Shown here: positions 49,961 through 59,262 of the stretch, in pieces
Position numbering within the stretch: the stretch's first letter is position 1
How the letters are laid out: each line of letters begins with the position of its first letter
Source: RYN-230 sp963834705
GTDB taxonomy: Bacteria > Actinomycetota > Actinomycetes > Streptosporangiales > Streptosporangiaceae
NCBI GenBank assembly: GCA_963834705.1
Contig: CAWICV010000013.1
Coordinates: 496,001-560,000, forward strand
DNA length: 64,000 bases
Reading direction: 5' to 3'
Notes under the pieces: model-generated
Database searches by the model: none
The model's input: only the letters and a program-made list of their open reading frames with translations
Told to the model about the DNA's origin: nothing
Program-made: the position numbers and the translations under genes

Positions 49961-51475
49961 ATGACAGCATTGGCAGACCAGTACACCGAAGTCCGTGGAC
50001 CCTACCGTGAGCAGGCCATGACCCATCCCGCCGAGCAACCCGCCCGCCCCGCCGACCAGCCGGACGGCGCCGGCGGCGACGCGGCCGGGCCTAGCGCCGC
50101 CGACGGAGGCGAACTGGATCTGCTGGACCGGCACGCACTGCGCCGGGTCAGCGGGCTGTCCACCGAACTCCAGGACGTCACCGAGGTCGAGTACCGCGCG
50201 CTCCGCCTGGAGCGGGTCATCCTGGTCGGCGTGTGGACCGAGGGCACGCTGACCGACGCGGAGAACTCGCTGCGTGAGCTGTCCCGGCTGGCCGAGACGG
50301 CCGGCTCGGTCATCCTGGACGGCCTGGTGCAGCGGCGCGGCCGCCCGGACGCCGCCACCTACATCGGCGCGGGCAAGGCGGCCGAGGTGGCCGCCCTGGT
50401 CGCCGCGACCGGCGCGGACACAGTCATCTGCGACGGCGAGCTGACGCCCAGCCAGTTGCGCCGGCTGGAAGGCGTGGTCAAGGCGAAGGTCATCGACCGG
50501 ACCGCGCTGATCCTGGACATCTTCGCCCAGCACGCCCGGAGCAAGGAGGGCAAGGCTCAGGTCGAGCTGGCCCAGCTGGAATACCTGCTGCCCCGGCTGC
50601 GTGGCTGGGGTGAGTCGCTGTCCCGGCAGGCGGGCGGCCGGGTGGCTGGCGGTGGCGGCATCGGCACCAGGGGCCCTGGCGAGACCAAGATCGAGACCGA
50701 CCGGCGCCGGATCCGGACCCGTACCGCGCGGCTGCGCCGCCAGCTGGCCGAGATGTCAGTCGGCCGCCAGGTGCAGCGCCAGCAGCGGCGCACCCGGGCC
50801 GTGCCGGCGGTGGCCATCGCCGGCTACACCAACGCGGGCAAGTCGAGCCTGCTGAACCGGCTGACCGGGGCGGGCGTGCTGGTCGACGACTCGCTGTTTG
50901 CCACGCTCGACCCCGCAGTACGCAAGGCGCGCACCCCGGCCGGGCGCTGGTTCACCCTGACCGACACCGTCGGCTTCGTCCGGCATCTGCCGCATCAGCT
51001 GGTCGAGGCGTTCCGGTCCACGCTGGAGGAAGTGGCCGAGGCCGACCTCATCCTGCACGTGGTGGACGGCAGCGACGCGGACCCGCAGGCGCAGATCTCG
51101 GCCGTGCGCGAGGTGCTCGGCGAGATCGGCGCCGGCAACGTCGCCGAGCTGGTGGTGATCAACAAGGCCGACGCGGCCGATCCTATCGAGCTCAAGGCGC
51201 TCCAGCTCCGCGAGCCGCACAGCGTGGTGGTCTCGGCCCGGACCGGGGCCGGGCTGGACGGCCTGCTGGCCGCCATCGAGGACGCGCTGCCGCAGCGCGA
51301 CCGCGAGGTCTGCGCGGTGGTGCCCTACGTGCGCGGCGACCTGGTGGCCCGCGCCCACCAGGAGGGCGAGGTCCTCGCGCTGCACCATGGCGCGGCCGGC
51401 ACCGAGCTGACCGCCCGGGTCCCGCCCGACCTGGCCGCCGAGATCGACAGCATCGCCGTCCCGGCCACCAGCTGA
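49961..51475 (+). CDS. hflX: Ribosome-associated GTPase HflX
   Basis: A 504-aa GTPase that splits stalled or stressed ribosomes. N-terminal nucleotide-binding domain: VILVGVWTEGT..., YIGAGKAAEVAALVAATGAD, ICDGELTPSQLRRLEGVVKA. The glycine-rich hinge is GGRVAGGGGIGTRGPGETKI. G domain: G1 GYTNAGKSS (288-296), DTVGFVRHLPHQLVEAFRST (G3) and VINKADAAD (G4). Start ATG 49961 has CGGAGG close upstream. A variable ~50-residue N-terminus is Pro/Ala/Asp-rich. It is divergent from aceB and is followed by a 1-kb gap. Confidence 0.95.
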   Translation: MTALADQYTEVRGPYREQAMTHPAEQPARPADQPDGAGGDAAGPSAADGGELDLLDRHALRRVSGLSTELQDVTEVEYRALRLERVILVGVWTEGTLTDAENSLRELSRLAETAGSVILDGLVQRRGRPDAATYIGAGKAAEVAALVAATGADTVICDGELTPSQLRRLEGVVKAKVIDRTALILDIFAQHARSKEGKAQVELAQLEYLLPRLRGWGESLSRQAGGRVAGGGGIGTRGPGETKIETDRRRIRTRTARLRRQLAEMSVGRQVQRQQRRTRAVPAVAIAGYTNAGKSSLLNRLTGAGVLVDDSLFATLDPAVRKARTPAGRWFTLTDTVGFVRHLPHQLVEAFRSTLEEVAEADLILHVVDGSDADPQAQISAVREVLGEIGAGNVAELVVINKADAADPIELKALQLREPHSVVVSARTGAGLDGLLAAIEDALPQRDREVCAVVPYVRGDLVARAHQEGEVLALHHGAAGTELTARVPPDLAAEIDSIAVPATS

Positions 51476-52474
51476 CCCTCTTTCCGAACGCCAGTGCCGC
51501 TGGCCGCCGTCTTGGTGGCCCGGTGCCTGAAGCTGGATTTCGAAGCGCTGCAATTTGCACGGCCTTATCCGGTAAAGCGAACGGTGTTGTACGCAGTAAA
51601 TGCAATGGTTTGCATTGTCCGCCTCGGCCGCTACCTGACATGTTTTACGCAGCTGTCCGACAGCAGCCCGGCCGTGCGGCATTTCCCCTGGTGAGCGCCG
51701 GAGCAGGCGGTCCGGCCGCCGGTTCTGTCCCGGTCTGGGGGGGTTCCGGCCGGGACCGGGACAGGCCGCCTCGGAGCGGCCCGCGACGGTCGTGCGGACC
51801 ACTGCGGGGCGGCGCCGGATGGCGTCGCGGGAGCCGCCGCTGGGGCGGCCGGCCGGGCCCGGCCGGATCGCCGTGCCCGGGCCGCCGGACCCGGCCGGAC
51901 CGTGCTTGTCCACCGGCCGCACCCGCGCTGAACAGCACGTGAACGGCGCGGAACGAGCGGTTGACGGGCGCCCGGGCAGATGACTGACGGGTGTCCAATG
52001 GGCTCGTGCCGGGTCCACCCGGCCCGGTCATGCGGCGTGGCCGGCGGCGTGGCCACCCGGGCCCGCGGGGGCCCCGGCGGCCGGTTTCCGGCGGTATTAC
52101 GTCAACAGAAGTTACCAACACGTACGGAAGTCAGCGCAACTCAGACCGCCACCCACGGTGAGATCCGGGAAAGGCGGTTAATTTCTGGTCTGACTTCTTT
52201 GTGATAGTGCCTGTACAGGGACCCTGATGTGCAATACCGTAACTGAACCGATATGTTGGTGGCCGCATCCGTACAGCACCAGCTGTCGGTCGCCGTGCGG
52301 CCCGTTCGACCGGGCGCCTGGCGGGGGGGGCCAGTAGGGAACGAGCTATGGCAGGTGACCGCGGATGACGCAGGTACGCCCCATCATGCACGCACCCTTC
52401 TGCCTGCTCACGGCGGAGTTCGCCACGATCGGAGCATTGATGCTGGCCAGGAACGCGTCACCGGGGGCGCGCCG
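51476..52474. other. 1-kb intergenic region between hflX and hutI
   Basis: No convincing gene is present; reading frames here look like GC-shadow ORFs. Notable elements: AT-richer patches at ~51530-51650 and ~52090-52260; an inverted repeat AATGCAA-TGGT-TTGCATT at 51599-51616 with a related TGCAATTTGCA at 51549-51559; a perfect 10-bp palindrome CCTGTACAGG at 52210-52219. These patches may hold the hutI promoter, an sRNA or both. Confidence 0.35.
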
Positions 52475-53689
52475 GTGACCGTACGCCTGCTGACAAACAT
52501 TGGCCGTCTCTGGACCGGGTCCGAGATCTGGAGCAACGCGGCCATCCTCACCCACAACGACCGGATCGCCTGGGTCGGCCGGGCCTCAGAGCTGCCCGCC
52601 AGCCTGCCCGGCGTGGTCGAGGACATCGTCAACGTCAACTCGGTGGAAAACCTGGGCGGCGGCCTGGTCACGCCGGGCCTGATCGACGCGCACACCCACC
52701 CGGTCTACGCCGGGAACCGCTGGGCTGAACTGGCCATGGAGGCGGGTGGCGCGTCGCCCACCGAGATCGCCGCGGCCGGCGGCGGGATGGCATCAACCGT
52801 CACGGTGACCCGGGGCACCGATCCGTGGACCCTGTGCAACGGGGTGCGGGCCCGGCTGCGCGAGTGGCTGCGGTGCGGCACCACCACGATCGAGGCCAAG
52901 ACCGGCTACCACCTGACCCGCGACGGAGAACTGGCCGATGTGCGCATGCTGCGCTCGCTGGAGGGCGAGCCGGGCATGCCGCGGGTGCACGTCACGTTCC
53001 TGGCCGCGCACGCGGTGCCGCCGGAGTACTTCGGCCGCCGCCACGACTACATCGACGCGGTCGGCACCTGGTGCTCGGACGCGGCCGCGGTCGGCGCGGA
53101 CAGCGTGGACGTGTACTGCGAGGAGGGCCGGTTCACCGAGCGGGAGGCGCGCTGGATCCTCAGCGCCGGCCGGGCCGCCGGGCTGCTGCCCCGGGTGCAC
53201 GCCTGCGGCGAGACCCGGACCGGCGCGGCGCGGCTGGCCGCCGAGCTCGGCTGCGCCTCCGCGGATGTGCTGCACCAGGCCGGTGACGAGGACGTGGCCG
53301 CGCTGGCCCGGGCGGGCGTGGCCGCGGTGGTCTGCCCCGGCACCGCGCTGCGGGTGGGCAAGAACCCGCCGGTCCGGGCACTGCTGGACAAGGGCGTGCC
53401 GGTTGCGCTGGGCTCCGACCACACTCCCGGCGGCACCGGGATCACCTCCATGCCGCTGGTGGTCGCGCTGGCCGTGTCCCAGTTCGGGCTGAGCGTGGCC
53501 GAGGCGCTCCGCGCCGCCACGCTGGGCGGCGCCCAGGCGCTGCGCGCGCCGGACCGGGGCGGCATGGTCCGCGGCCGGTTCGCCGACATCGTGCTCTGGG
53601 ACGCCGACCACGAAGGCGCGTTCGCCTGGTCCTACGGCCTCAAGCCGAGCCGGGTGTGGCTCGGCGGCGAGCCGGTAGCGCTGAACTAG
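52475..53689 (+). CDS. hutI: Imidazolonepropionase HutI
   Basis: Metal-dependent amidohydrolase of the histidine-degradation pathway, converting imidazolone propionate to N-formimino-glutamate. The 404-aa product has DAHTHPVYAGNRWAELAMEA (metal and substrate residues), AAGGGMASTVTVTR, EWLRCGTTTIEAKTGYHLTR, FLAAHAVPPEYFG, HACGETRTGAARLAAELGCA and GVPVALGSDHTPGG with the metal Asp. GTG 52475 places the beta-strand TVRLLTNIGRLWTGS at the N-terminus; the frame is open further upstream but that part (52253-52474) has no family similarity. No other hut gene is adjacent. Confidence 0.9.
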   Translation: MTVRLLTNIGRLWTGSEIWSNAAILTHNDRIAWVGRASELPASLPGVVEDIVNVNSVENLGGGLVTPGLIDAHTHPVYAGNRWAELAMEAGGASPTEIAAAGGGMASTVTVTRGTDPWTLCNGVRARLREWLRCGTTTIEAKTGYHLTRDGELADVRMLRSLEGEPGMPRVHVTFLAAHAVPPEYFGRRHDYIDAVGTWCSDAAAVGADSVDVYCEEGRFTEREARWILSAGRAAGLLPRVHACGETRTGAARLAAELGCASADVLHQAGDEDVAALARAGVAAVVCPGTALRVGKNPPVRALLDKGVPVALGSDHTPGGTGITSMPLVVALAVSQFGLSVAEALRAATLGGAQALRAPDRGGMVRGRFADIVLWDADHEGAFAWSYGLKPSRVWLGGEPVALN

Positions 53690-53730
53690 CGCCAGCCGGG
53701 CTGTCCGAGGCATGTGCTGAACTGAGCGGC

Positions 53731-54495
53731 ATGGAGAATTCCCGGTACCTCGACTGCCTCGCGGCCGACTTCACCCGGCTGCGGGCCGTCGTGCCAGCCA
53801 CCCTGACCGCGCCGGTGCCGACCTGCCCCGGCTGGACCGTGGCCGACCTGACCCGCCACGTCGGTGCCGTATACCTGCACAAGACCCTGGCCATGCGGGA
53901 CGGCGCCGAGCCCGAGAAGTTCCCGCCGGAGGGCGTGGCCGATGAGGAGCCAGTCGCGCTGCTCGACCGCAGCTACGCCGGGCTGCGCGCCGAGTTCGCC
54001 GCCCGGCGGCCGGAGGATCCGGCCGGCTCCTGGTACACGCCCGACCAGACCGTCGGGTTCTGGATCCGGCGGATGGCCCAGGAGACTGTCATCCACCGCA
54101 TCGACGCCGAGCTGGGCGCCGGGCAGCCGGTCGCCCCGGTGCCGGACGATCTCGCCATCGACGGTACCGACGAGCTGCTCAAGGTGTTCGTGGCGTTCAG
54201 CGTGGCCGAGTGGGGCGAATACTTCACCGGCGTACTGGGCAGCTCGCCCGGCCACACCTACACGGTGCGCACCGACGGCGCGGCCTGGCAGCTGCGCACC
54301 GGCCCCGGGCGGGTCGACGTGACGGACGGGCCCGGCGGCGGCGCGGCCGACGTGACCGTGACCGGGCCGCCCGAGGCCGTGCTGCGCTGGGTGTGGCACC
54401 GGGAGACCCCGGGCGCGCCCAGCCAGGTGTCCGTGCAGGGCGACCCGGAGGCCGTGGCCGAACTGCACCGCTGCATCGTCACCGCCACGCAGTAA
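53731..54495 (+). CDS. Maleylpyruvate isomerase family mycothiol-dependent enzyme
   Basis: A 254-aa MDMPI/DinB-superfamily protein. The N-terminal four-helix part has CPGWTVADLTRHVGAVYLHK (zinc His) and QETVIHRIDAELGAGQPVAP, the two metal-binding helices. The C-terminal alpha/beta domain includes VDVTDGPGGGAADVTVTGPP and an SCP2-like strand layout. Family members use mycothiol as cofactor, which fits an actinobacterium. The specific substrate is unknown. ATG 53731 begins MENSRYLDCLAADF; the extra residues from 53656 overlap hutI. It lies 41 bp after hutI, same strand. Confidence 0.92.
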   Translation: MENSRYLDCLAADFTRLRAVVPATLTAPVPTCPGWTVADLTRHVGAVYLHKTLAMRDGAEPEKFPPEGVADEEPVALLDRSYAGLRAEFAARRPEDPAGSWYTPDQTVGFWIRRMAQETVIHRIDAELGAGQPVAPVPDDLAIDGTDELLKVFVAFSVAEWGEYFTGVLGSSPGHTYTVRTDGAAWQLRTGPGRVDVTDGPGGGAADVTVTGPPEAVLRWVWHRETPGAPSQVSVQGDPEAVAELHRCIVTATQ

Positions 54496-54546
54496 GGCGA
54501 GCCCGCCGCGGCACAACCACCCGGCCGGTCATGGCATGCTGCCGCT

Positions 54547-55548
54547 ATGCCCTCAGCCACGCCCCGTGCCTCCCGTGCTGGTTCCACCGCCCAGGACCGC
54601 CCCACTGGGCCGGTGACCCTGGTCGTGGGGGAGGAGGAGCTGCTGGCCGAGCGGGCCGTGGCCCGGCTGGTCGCCGCGGCCGGCCCGGCCGGCAACGTGA
54701 GCCACGTGCGGGCCGCCGAGCTGCGGCCCGGCGAGCTGGCCACGCTGGCCGCGCCGTCGTTGTTCGGTGACGGATGCGTGCTCGTGCTGCACGGCACCGA
54801 GGACGCGGTCAAGGCGGTCGCCGACGAAATCACCGCCATCGCGGCCGACCCGCCGCCGGACACCGTGCTGGTGCTCACCCACGCGGGCGGAGTCAAGGGC
54901 AAAGCGCTGCTCACCGCGCTGGGCAAACGGCGGGTGCCCACGGTGGACTGCCCGAAGATCACCCGGATGGGGGAGCGGATGCAGTTCGTCCGCGGCGAGT
55001 TCCGCACGGCCGGCCGGACCATCGAGGACAGCGGGGTGCGCGCCCTGCTCGACGCGCTCGGCAACGACCTGCGCGAGCTGGCCGCCGCGAGTTCCCAGCT
55101 GGCCGCGGACACCACCGGGGTGATCGACCAGGCCGTGGTGGCCCGGTACTACCGGGGCCGGGCCGAGGCCAGCGGGTTCAGCGTGGCCGACCGGGCCGTG
55201 GAGGGGCGGCTGGCCGAGGCGCTGGAGATGCTCCGCTGGGCGCTGGCCATCGGCGTGTCCCCGGTACTGATCACCAGCGGCCTGGCCCAGGGCGTCCGGC
55301 TGCTGGGCCGGGTGGGCAGCGCCGCCCGCGGCCAGTCCGACGCGGCCATGGCCGCCGAGGTGGGCGCGCCGCCGTGGAAGGTGGACCGGGTCCGCCAGCA
55401 GCTCCGCGGCTGGACCCCGGAAGGTGTGGCCCGCGCCCTGGCCGCGGTCGCCCAGGCCGACGCGCAGGTCAAGGGCGAAGGCACCAACGCGGCCTACGCC
55501 CTGGAGGTCGCGATCAGGGAAATAGCCGCCAGCCGGGCCAGCCGCTGA
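54547..55548 (+). CDS. holA: DNA polymerase III subunit delta
   Basis: Clamp-loader delta subunit that opens the beta clamp. The 333-aa product fits: VTLVVGEEELLAERAVARLV (domain I), LAAPSLFGDGCVLVLHGTED, TVLVLTHAGGVKGKALLTAL, then LLDALGNDLRELAAASSQLA and FSVADRAVEGRLAEALEMLR in domain III, a typical HolA end (EVAIREIAASRASR). The P-loop is lost, as in all deltas. ATG 54547 is 51 bp after the MDMPI gene. It converges on rpsT with a strong hairpin between. Confidence 0.94.
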   Translation: MPSATPRASRAGSTAQDRPTGPVTLVVGEEELLAERAVARLVAAAGPAGNVSHVRAAELRPGELATLAAPSLFGDGCVLVLHGTEDAVKAVADEITAIAADPPPDTVLVLTHAGGVKGKALLTALGKRRVPTVDCPKITRMGERMQFVRGEFRTAGRTIEDSGVRALLDALGNDLRELAAASSQLAADTTGVIDQAVVARYYRGRAEASGFSVADRAVEGRLAEALEMLRWALAIGVSPVLITSGLAQGVRLLGRVGSAARGQSDAAMAAEVGAPPWKVDRVRQQLRGWTPEGVARALAAVAQADAQVKGEGTNAAYALEVAIREIAASRASR

Positions 55549-55559
55549 ACGTCAAGAAG

Positions 55560-55613
55560 GTCGTGATCATGGCGTTGGTGGCGTTATTGCGCCACTCAGG
55601 CCATGATCACGAC
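55560..55613. terminator. Bidirectional hairpin between convergent holA and rpsT
   Basis: A perfect 14-bp stem (GTCGTGATCATGGC at 55560-55573 with GCCATGATCACGAC at 55600-55613) encloses a nested GTGGCG/CGCCAC stem. It lies 11 bp from the holA and rpsT stops, so it can end both transcripts. Confidence 0.75.
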
Positions 55614-55624
55614 TGCCGAGTGGC

Positions 55625-55891
55625 TTAAGCGGCCAGTTCGGCGGCGCGCTTGGCGATGGCGGACTTGCGGTTGGCGGCCTGGTTCTTGTGGATGACGCCC
55701 TTGCTGGCCGCCTTGTCCAGGCTGCGGCAGGCGGCCCGCATCGCGGCGGTGGCCGCGTCGGCGTCACCGGCGTCGGCCGCCTCGCGGAACTTGCGCACCG
55801 ACGACTTCAGCTCGGACTTGACCGCCTTGTTGCGCATCCGGGCCTTCTCGTTCTGCCGGTTGCGCTTGATCTGGGACTTGATGTTCGCCAC
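55625..55891 (-). CDS. rpsT: 30S ribosomal protein S20
   Basis: An 88-aa basic protein: ANIKSQIKRNRQNEKARMRN, KAVKSELKSSVRKFREAADA, AACRSLDKAASKGVIHKNQA and ANRKSAIAKRAAELAA, the complete bS20 sequence. S20 binds 16S rRNA helices 9/44 early in 30S assembly. GTG 55891 fits exactly. Other starts upstream add unrelated residues. Confidence 0.97.
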   Translation of the reverse strand: MANIKSQIKRNRQNEKARMRNKAVKSELKSSVRKFREAADAGDADAATAAMRAACRSLDKAASKGVIHKNQAANRKSAIAKRAAELAA

Positions 55892-56153
55892 GCGAAAGCC
55901 TCGCTCGGGATCTGGTCTGGGTGCCGGGGGCCGGTGCGCAATCGCCCCGGCAGCGCCTCCGCACAGCGGCGGCAGCGCGTACGCTCCGACGAAGCAGGAT
56001 AGCCTACCCGTGGCCAAGGCCCCAAACCGGCGCGGTTAGCGCAGGGCCGGGGCCGGCGGCCGCGGGAGCGGGCATCGGCGGCCGCGGGACCGGGCATCGG
56101 CGGCCTCATGCGACCATGGAGAACCAAGCCCGATTCGAACCAGGCGGATTTCT

Positions 56154-58058
56154 GTGCCAGCAGTGCCCGAGCAGGTCCTCCCGGATGGCGCGCAGCCCGC
56201 GACCAGCCCCGGTCATACCGACCTGAGCGTGATCCGGAACTTCTGCATCATCGCGCACATCGACCACGGCAAGTCGACCCTGGCCGACCGGATGCTGCAG
56301 CTCACCGGGGTGGTCACCGACCGGCAGATGCGGGCGCAGTACCTGGACCGGATGGACATCGAGCGGGAGCGCGGGATCACCATCAAGAGCCAGGCGGTCC
56401 GGCTGCCGTGGACCGGCCCGGACGGCCGCCGCTACGTGCTCAACCTGATCGACACTCCCGGGCACGTCGACTTCACCTACGAGGTGTCCCGGTCGCTGGC
56501 CGCCTGTGAGGGCGCCATCCTGCTGGTGGACGCGGCCCAGGGCATCGAGGCGCAGACGCTGGCCAACCTGTACCTGGCGCTGGAAGCGGACCTGCACCTG
56601 ATCCCGGTGCTGAACAAGATCGACCTGCCCGCGGCCCAGCCGGATCTGTACGCCGAGGAGCTGGCCGGCATCATCGGCTGCGCGCCCGCCGACGTGCTCC
56701 GGGTCTCGGCCAAGACCGGTGATGGGGTGCCTGACCTGCTCAACGCCGTCGTGCAGCAGGTGCCGCCGCCCACCGGCGACCCGGACGCGCCGGCCCGGGC
56801 GCTGATCTTCGACTCGGTGTATGACACCTACCGGGGCGTGGTCACCTACGTGCGGGTGGTGGACGGTCGGCTGACCCGGCGGGAGAAGAGCCTGATGATG
56901 TCCACCGGGGCGGCGCACGACACGCTCGAGGTGGGGGTGATCTCGCCAGAGCCGGTGCCGTCGGAGAACCTGGGCGCGGGTGAGGTCGGCTACCTGATCA
57001 CCGGGGTCAAGGACGTCCGGCAGGCCCGCGTCGGCGACACGGTGACCAGCGCCGCCCGGCCCGCGGCCGGCCCGCTGCCCGGCTACGACCACCCGCGGCC
57101 GATGGTGTTCTCCGGGCTCTACCCGGTGGACGGCGACGACTACCCGGAACTGCGCGACGCGCTGGACAAGCTCCGGCTGAACGACGCGGCCCTGGTCTAC
57201 GAGCCGGAGACGTCCACCGCGCTGGGCTTCGGGTTCCGCTGCGGCTTCCTCGGGCTGCTGCACATGGAGATCGTCCGGGAGCGGCTGGAACGCGAGTTCG
57301 GCCTGTCGCTCATCTCCACCGCGCCCAACGTGGTCTACCGGGTGATCATGGAGTCCGGCGCCGAACTGCGGGTCACCAACCCGAGCGACTTCCCCAGCGG
57401 CACCCCCGGAGCGGCCGGCGGGGCCTCGTCCGGCAAGGTGGCCCAGGTGTTCGAGCCGGTGGTCCGGGCTACCATCCTGGCCCCGGCCGAGTACATCGGC
57501 ACCATCATGGAGCTGTGCCAGGGCCGCCGTGGCGCGCTGCTCGGCATGGAGTACCTGTCCGCGGACCGGGTCGAGATCCGCTACACGATGCCGCTGGCTG
57601 AGATCATCTTCGACTTCTTCGACCAGCTCAAGTCGCGCACCCGCGGCTACGCGTCGCTGGACTACGACCCGGATGGCGAGCAGGAAGCCGACCTGGTCAA
57701 GGTGGACATCCTGCTGCAGGGCCAGCCGGTGGACGCGTTCAGCCAGATCGTGCACGACGACAAGGCCCGGGAGTACGGCCTGGCCATGACGTCGCGGCTG
57801 CGCGAGCTGATCCCGCGGCAGCAGTTCGAGGTGCCGATCCAGGCGGCTATCGGCTCGAAGATCATCGCCCGGGAGAACATCCGCGCGCTGCGCAAGGATG
57901 TGCTGGCCAAGTGCTACGGGGGTGACATCACCCGGAAGCGCAAGCTGCTGGAGCGGCAGAAGGAAGGCAAGAAGCGGATGAAGACCATCGGCCGGGTCGA
58001 GGTCCCGCAGGAAGCCTTCGTGGCCGCGCTGGCCACCCAGCCGGACCGGCAGCGCTAG
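56154..58058 (+). CDS. lepA: Elongation factor 4 (LepA)
   Basis: A 634-aa translational GTPase that back-translocates or aids 30S maturation. G1 AHIDHGKS (34-41), switch IERERGITIKSQ, G3 DTPGHVDFTYEVSRSLAACE, G4 NKIDLPAA, G5 VSAKTG. EF4 specific: LGFGFRCGFLGLLHMEIVRE, MEYLSADRVEIRYTMPLAEI, and the C-terminal KCYGGDITRKRKLLERQKEG with KKRMKTIGRVEVPQEAF. GTG 56154 precedes a short N-terminus. It is divergent from rpsT, the usual order in actinobacteria. Confidence 0.97.
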   Translation: MPAVPEQVLPDGAQPATSPGHTDLSVIRNFCIIAHIDHGKSTLADRMLQLTGVVTDRQMRAQYLDRMDIERERGITIKSQAVRLPWTGPDGRRYVLNLIDTPGHVDFTYEVSRSLAACEGAILLVDAAQGIEAQTLANLYLALEADLHLIPVLNKIDLPAAQPDLYAEELAGIIGCAPADVLRVSAKTGDGVPDLLNAVVQQVPPPTGDPDAPARALIFDSVYDTYRGVVTYVRVVDGRLTRREKSLMMSTGAAHDTLEVGVISPEPVPSENLGAGEVGYLITGVKDVRQARVGDTVTSAARPAAGPLPGYDHPRPMVFSGLYPVDGDDYPELRDALDKLRLNDAALVYEPETSTALGFGFRCGFLGLLHMEIVRERLEREFGLSLISTAPNVVYRVIMESGAELRVTNPSDFPSGTPGAAGGASSGKVAQVFEPVVRATILAPAEYIGTIMELCQGRRGALLGMEYLSADRVEIRYTMPLAEIIFDFFDQLKSRTRGYASLDYDPDGEQEADLVKVDILLQGQPVDAFSQIVHDDKAREYGLAMTSRLRELIPRQQFEVPIQAAIGSKIIARENIRALRKDVLAKCYGGDITRKRKLLERQKEGKKRMKTIGRVEVPQEAFVAALATQPDRQR

Positions 58059-58075
58059 CCGGCCGGGTTACCCGC

Positions 58076-58606
58076 TCAGCCGCCCGGGCCGATGTGCCCG
58101 GTGTGCGCGCCGCTGTACCCCATGCTCAGCCCGGCTATCAGCACGCCGGCCCAGAACAGCAGCCACAGGCCGATGGCCAGCCAGCCCAGGATGAGCCCGG
58201 TCATGGCCAGGCCGGCGCCGGCCTCCCCGGTCCGCCGGATCTCGCCCCGGGCCATATGGCCGAGGATGACCGCCGGGATCGAGGTCAGGCCGAACGTGAA
58301 GAACTCGGCCACGCCACAGATCATCGCGGCCACGGCCCTCGAGTTGGTCTTGGGCGGGCCGGCCGGCACCGGCAGCAGCGCCGTCCCGCCGCCGGGCAGC
58401 TGGCTGGTCAGCGTGACCAGGTCGCCGACGGTGCGCGCGGAGTACAGCTGGCCGAGCAGCGTGTCGTATTCGTCCTTGTCAACCCGGCCCTCGGCGTAAC
58501 CGGTCTTGAGCACCTCGGCCGCGCGCTCCCGGTCCTGGTCGGATGCCCGCAGGTTGCCGTGTGCCGCGGCCGCCATCCGGTATCCCGGTCCCGGGTAGTA
58601 CGTCAT
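58076..58606 (-). CDS. DUF1707/DUF4190 membrane protein (paralogue 1)
   Basis: A 176-aa protein. Residues ~18-70 are DUF1707 (LRASDQDRERAAEVLKTGYA, EGRVDKDEYDTLLGQLYSAR). A linker (TALLPVPAGPPKTN) leads to DUF4190 with two membrane segments (AVAAMICGVAEFFTFGLTSI; GLAMTGLILGWLAIGLWLLF) and the loop GHMARGEIRRTGEAG. Function unknown; DUF1707 is an SHOCT-like module in actinobacterial membrane proteins. The gene next to it at 58665 is a close paralogue, so a local duplication occurred. Confidence 0.88.
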   Translation of the reverse strand: MTYYPGPGYRMAAAAHGNLRASDQDRERAAEVLKTGYAEGRVDKDEYDTLLGQLYSARTVGDLVTLTSQLPGGGTALLPVPAGPPKTNSRAVAAMICGVAEFFTFGLTSIPAVILGHMARGEIRRTGEAGAGLAMTGLILGWLAIGLWLLFWAGVLIAGLSMGYSGAHTGHIGPGG

Positions 58607-58664
58607 CGAAGCCTCCCGCCGCCGTGCCTAGCTTTCACGGTACCCGCGGCCAGCCGCGGCAGGG

Positions 58665-59165
58665 TCACCCGCGCAGCAGGACGAACACCACCAGGGCCAG
58701 GACGGCCAGCACGACTTGCGCCCAGCCGAGCACCAGCCCGGCCAGGGCCAGCCCATTGCCCTTCTCCCCGGTCCGGCGGATCTGGCCGCGCGCGATGTGG
58801 CCGAACACGATGGCCAGGATCGAGGTCGGCAGCGGGATGATGAACTGGGCGATGCCGCACACCAGCGAGGCCACGGCCAGGCTGTTGCTGCGGTCCGCGG
58901 GCGCCGCGTACCGGGCCGGCGGCGAGACCTCCGCCGGGAACAGCAGGCTGCCGCCGCCGGGCAGCTGCTGAGTCGCCGTGGCCAGCTCGGCCCGCGTCTT
59001 GGCCGAGTACACCTGGCCGAGCAGGCCGTCGTATTCGTCCTTGTCCAGCCGGCCCTCGGCGAACCCGGTCCGGAGCACCTCGGCGGCCCGCTCCCGGTCC
59101 GCGTCGGAGGCCCGCATGCCGCCGGGCCCGCCGGCCGCCAGCCCGTACCCGGGACCCATGCTCAT
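58665..59165 (-). CDS. DUF1707/DUF4190 membrane protein (paralogue 2)
   Basis: A 166-aa paralogue of the previous protein: MRASDADRERAAEVLRTGFA, EGRLDKDEYDGLLGQVYSAK, LPGGGSLLF, then LAVASLVCGIAQFIIPLPTS, and ALAGLVLGWAQVVLAVLALV with loop GHIARGQIRRTGEKGNG. It ends shortly after the last helix. ATG 59165 has GGGGAGG upstream. A 58-bp gap separates the two genes. The membrane topology matches DUF4190. Confidence 0.88.
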   Translation of the reverse strand: MSMGPGYGLAAGGPGGMRASDADRERAAEVLRTGFAEGRLDKDEYDGLLGQVYSAKTRAELATATQQLPGGGSLLFPAEVSPPARYAAPADRSNSLAVASLVCGIAQFIIPLPTSILAIVFGHIARGQIRRTGEKGNGLALAGLVLGWAQVVLAVLALVVFVLLRG

Positions 59166-59262
59166 CGCAGCCTCCCCGTCGCTACCCGTTTGCCAGGATA
59201 ACCGCGCCGGAGCCCGGTCAATATCGTTCGACCCGGTGCGCCAGGTCCATTAGCGTGCAGGG

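Noticed and set aside
52253..52474. N-terminal extension of HutI from ATG 52253
   Set aside because: The extra 74 residues do not look like HutI and cross the likely promoter region; GTG 52475 fits the family start.
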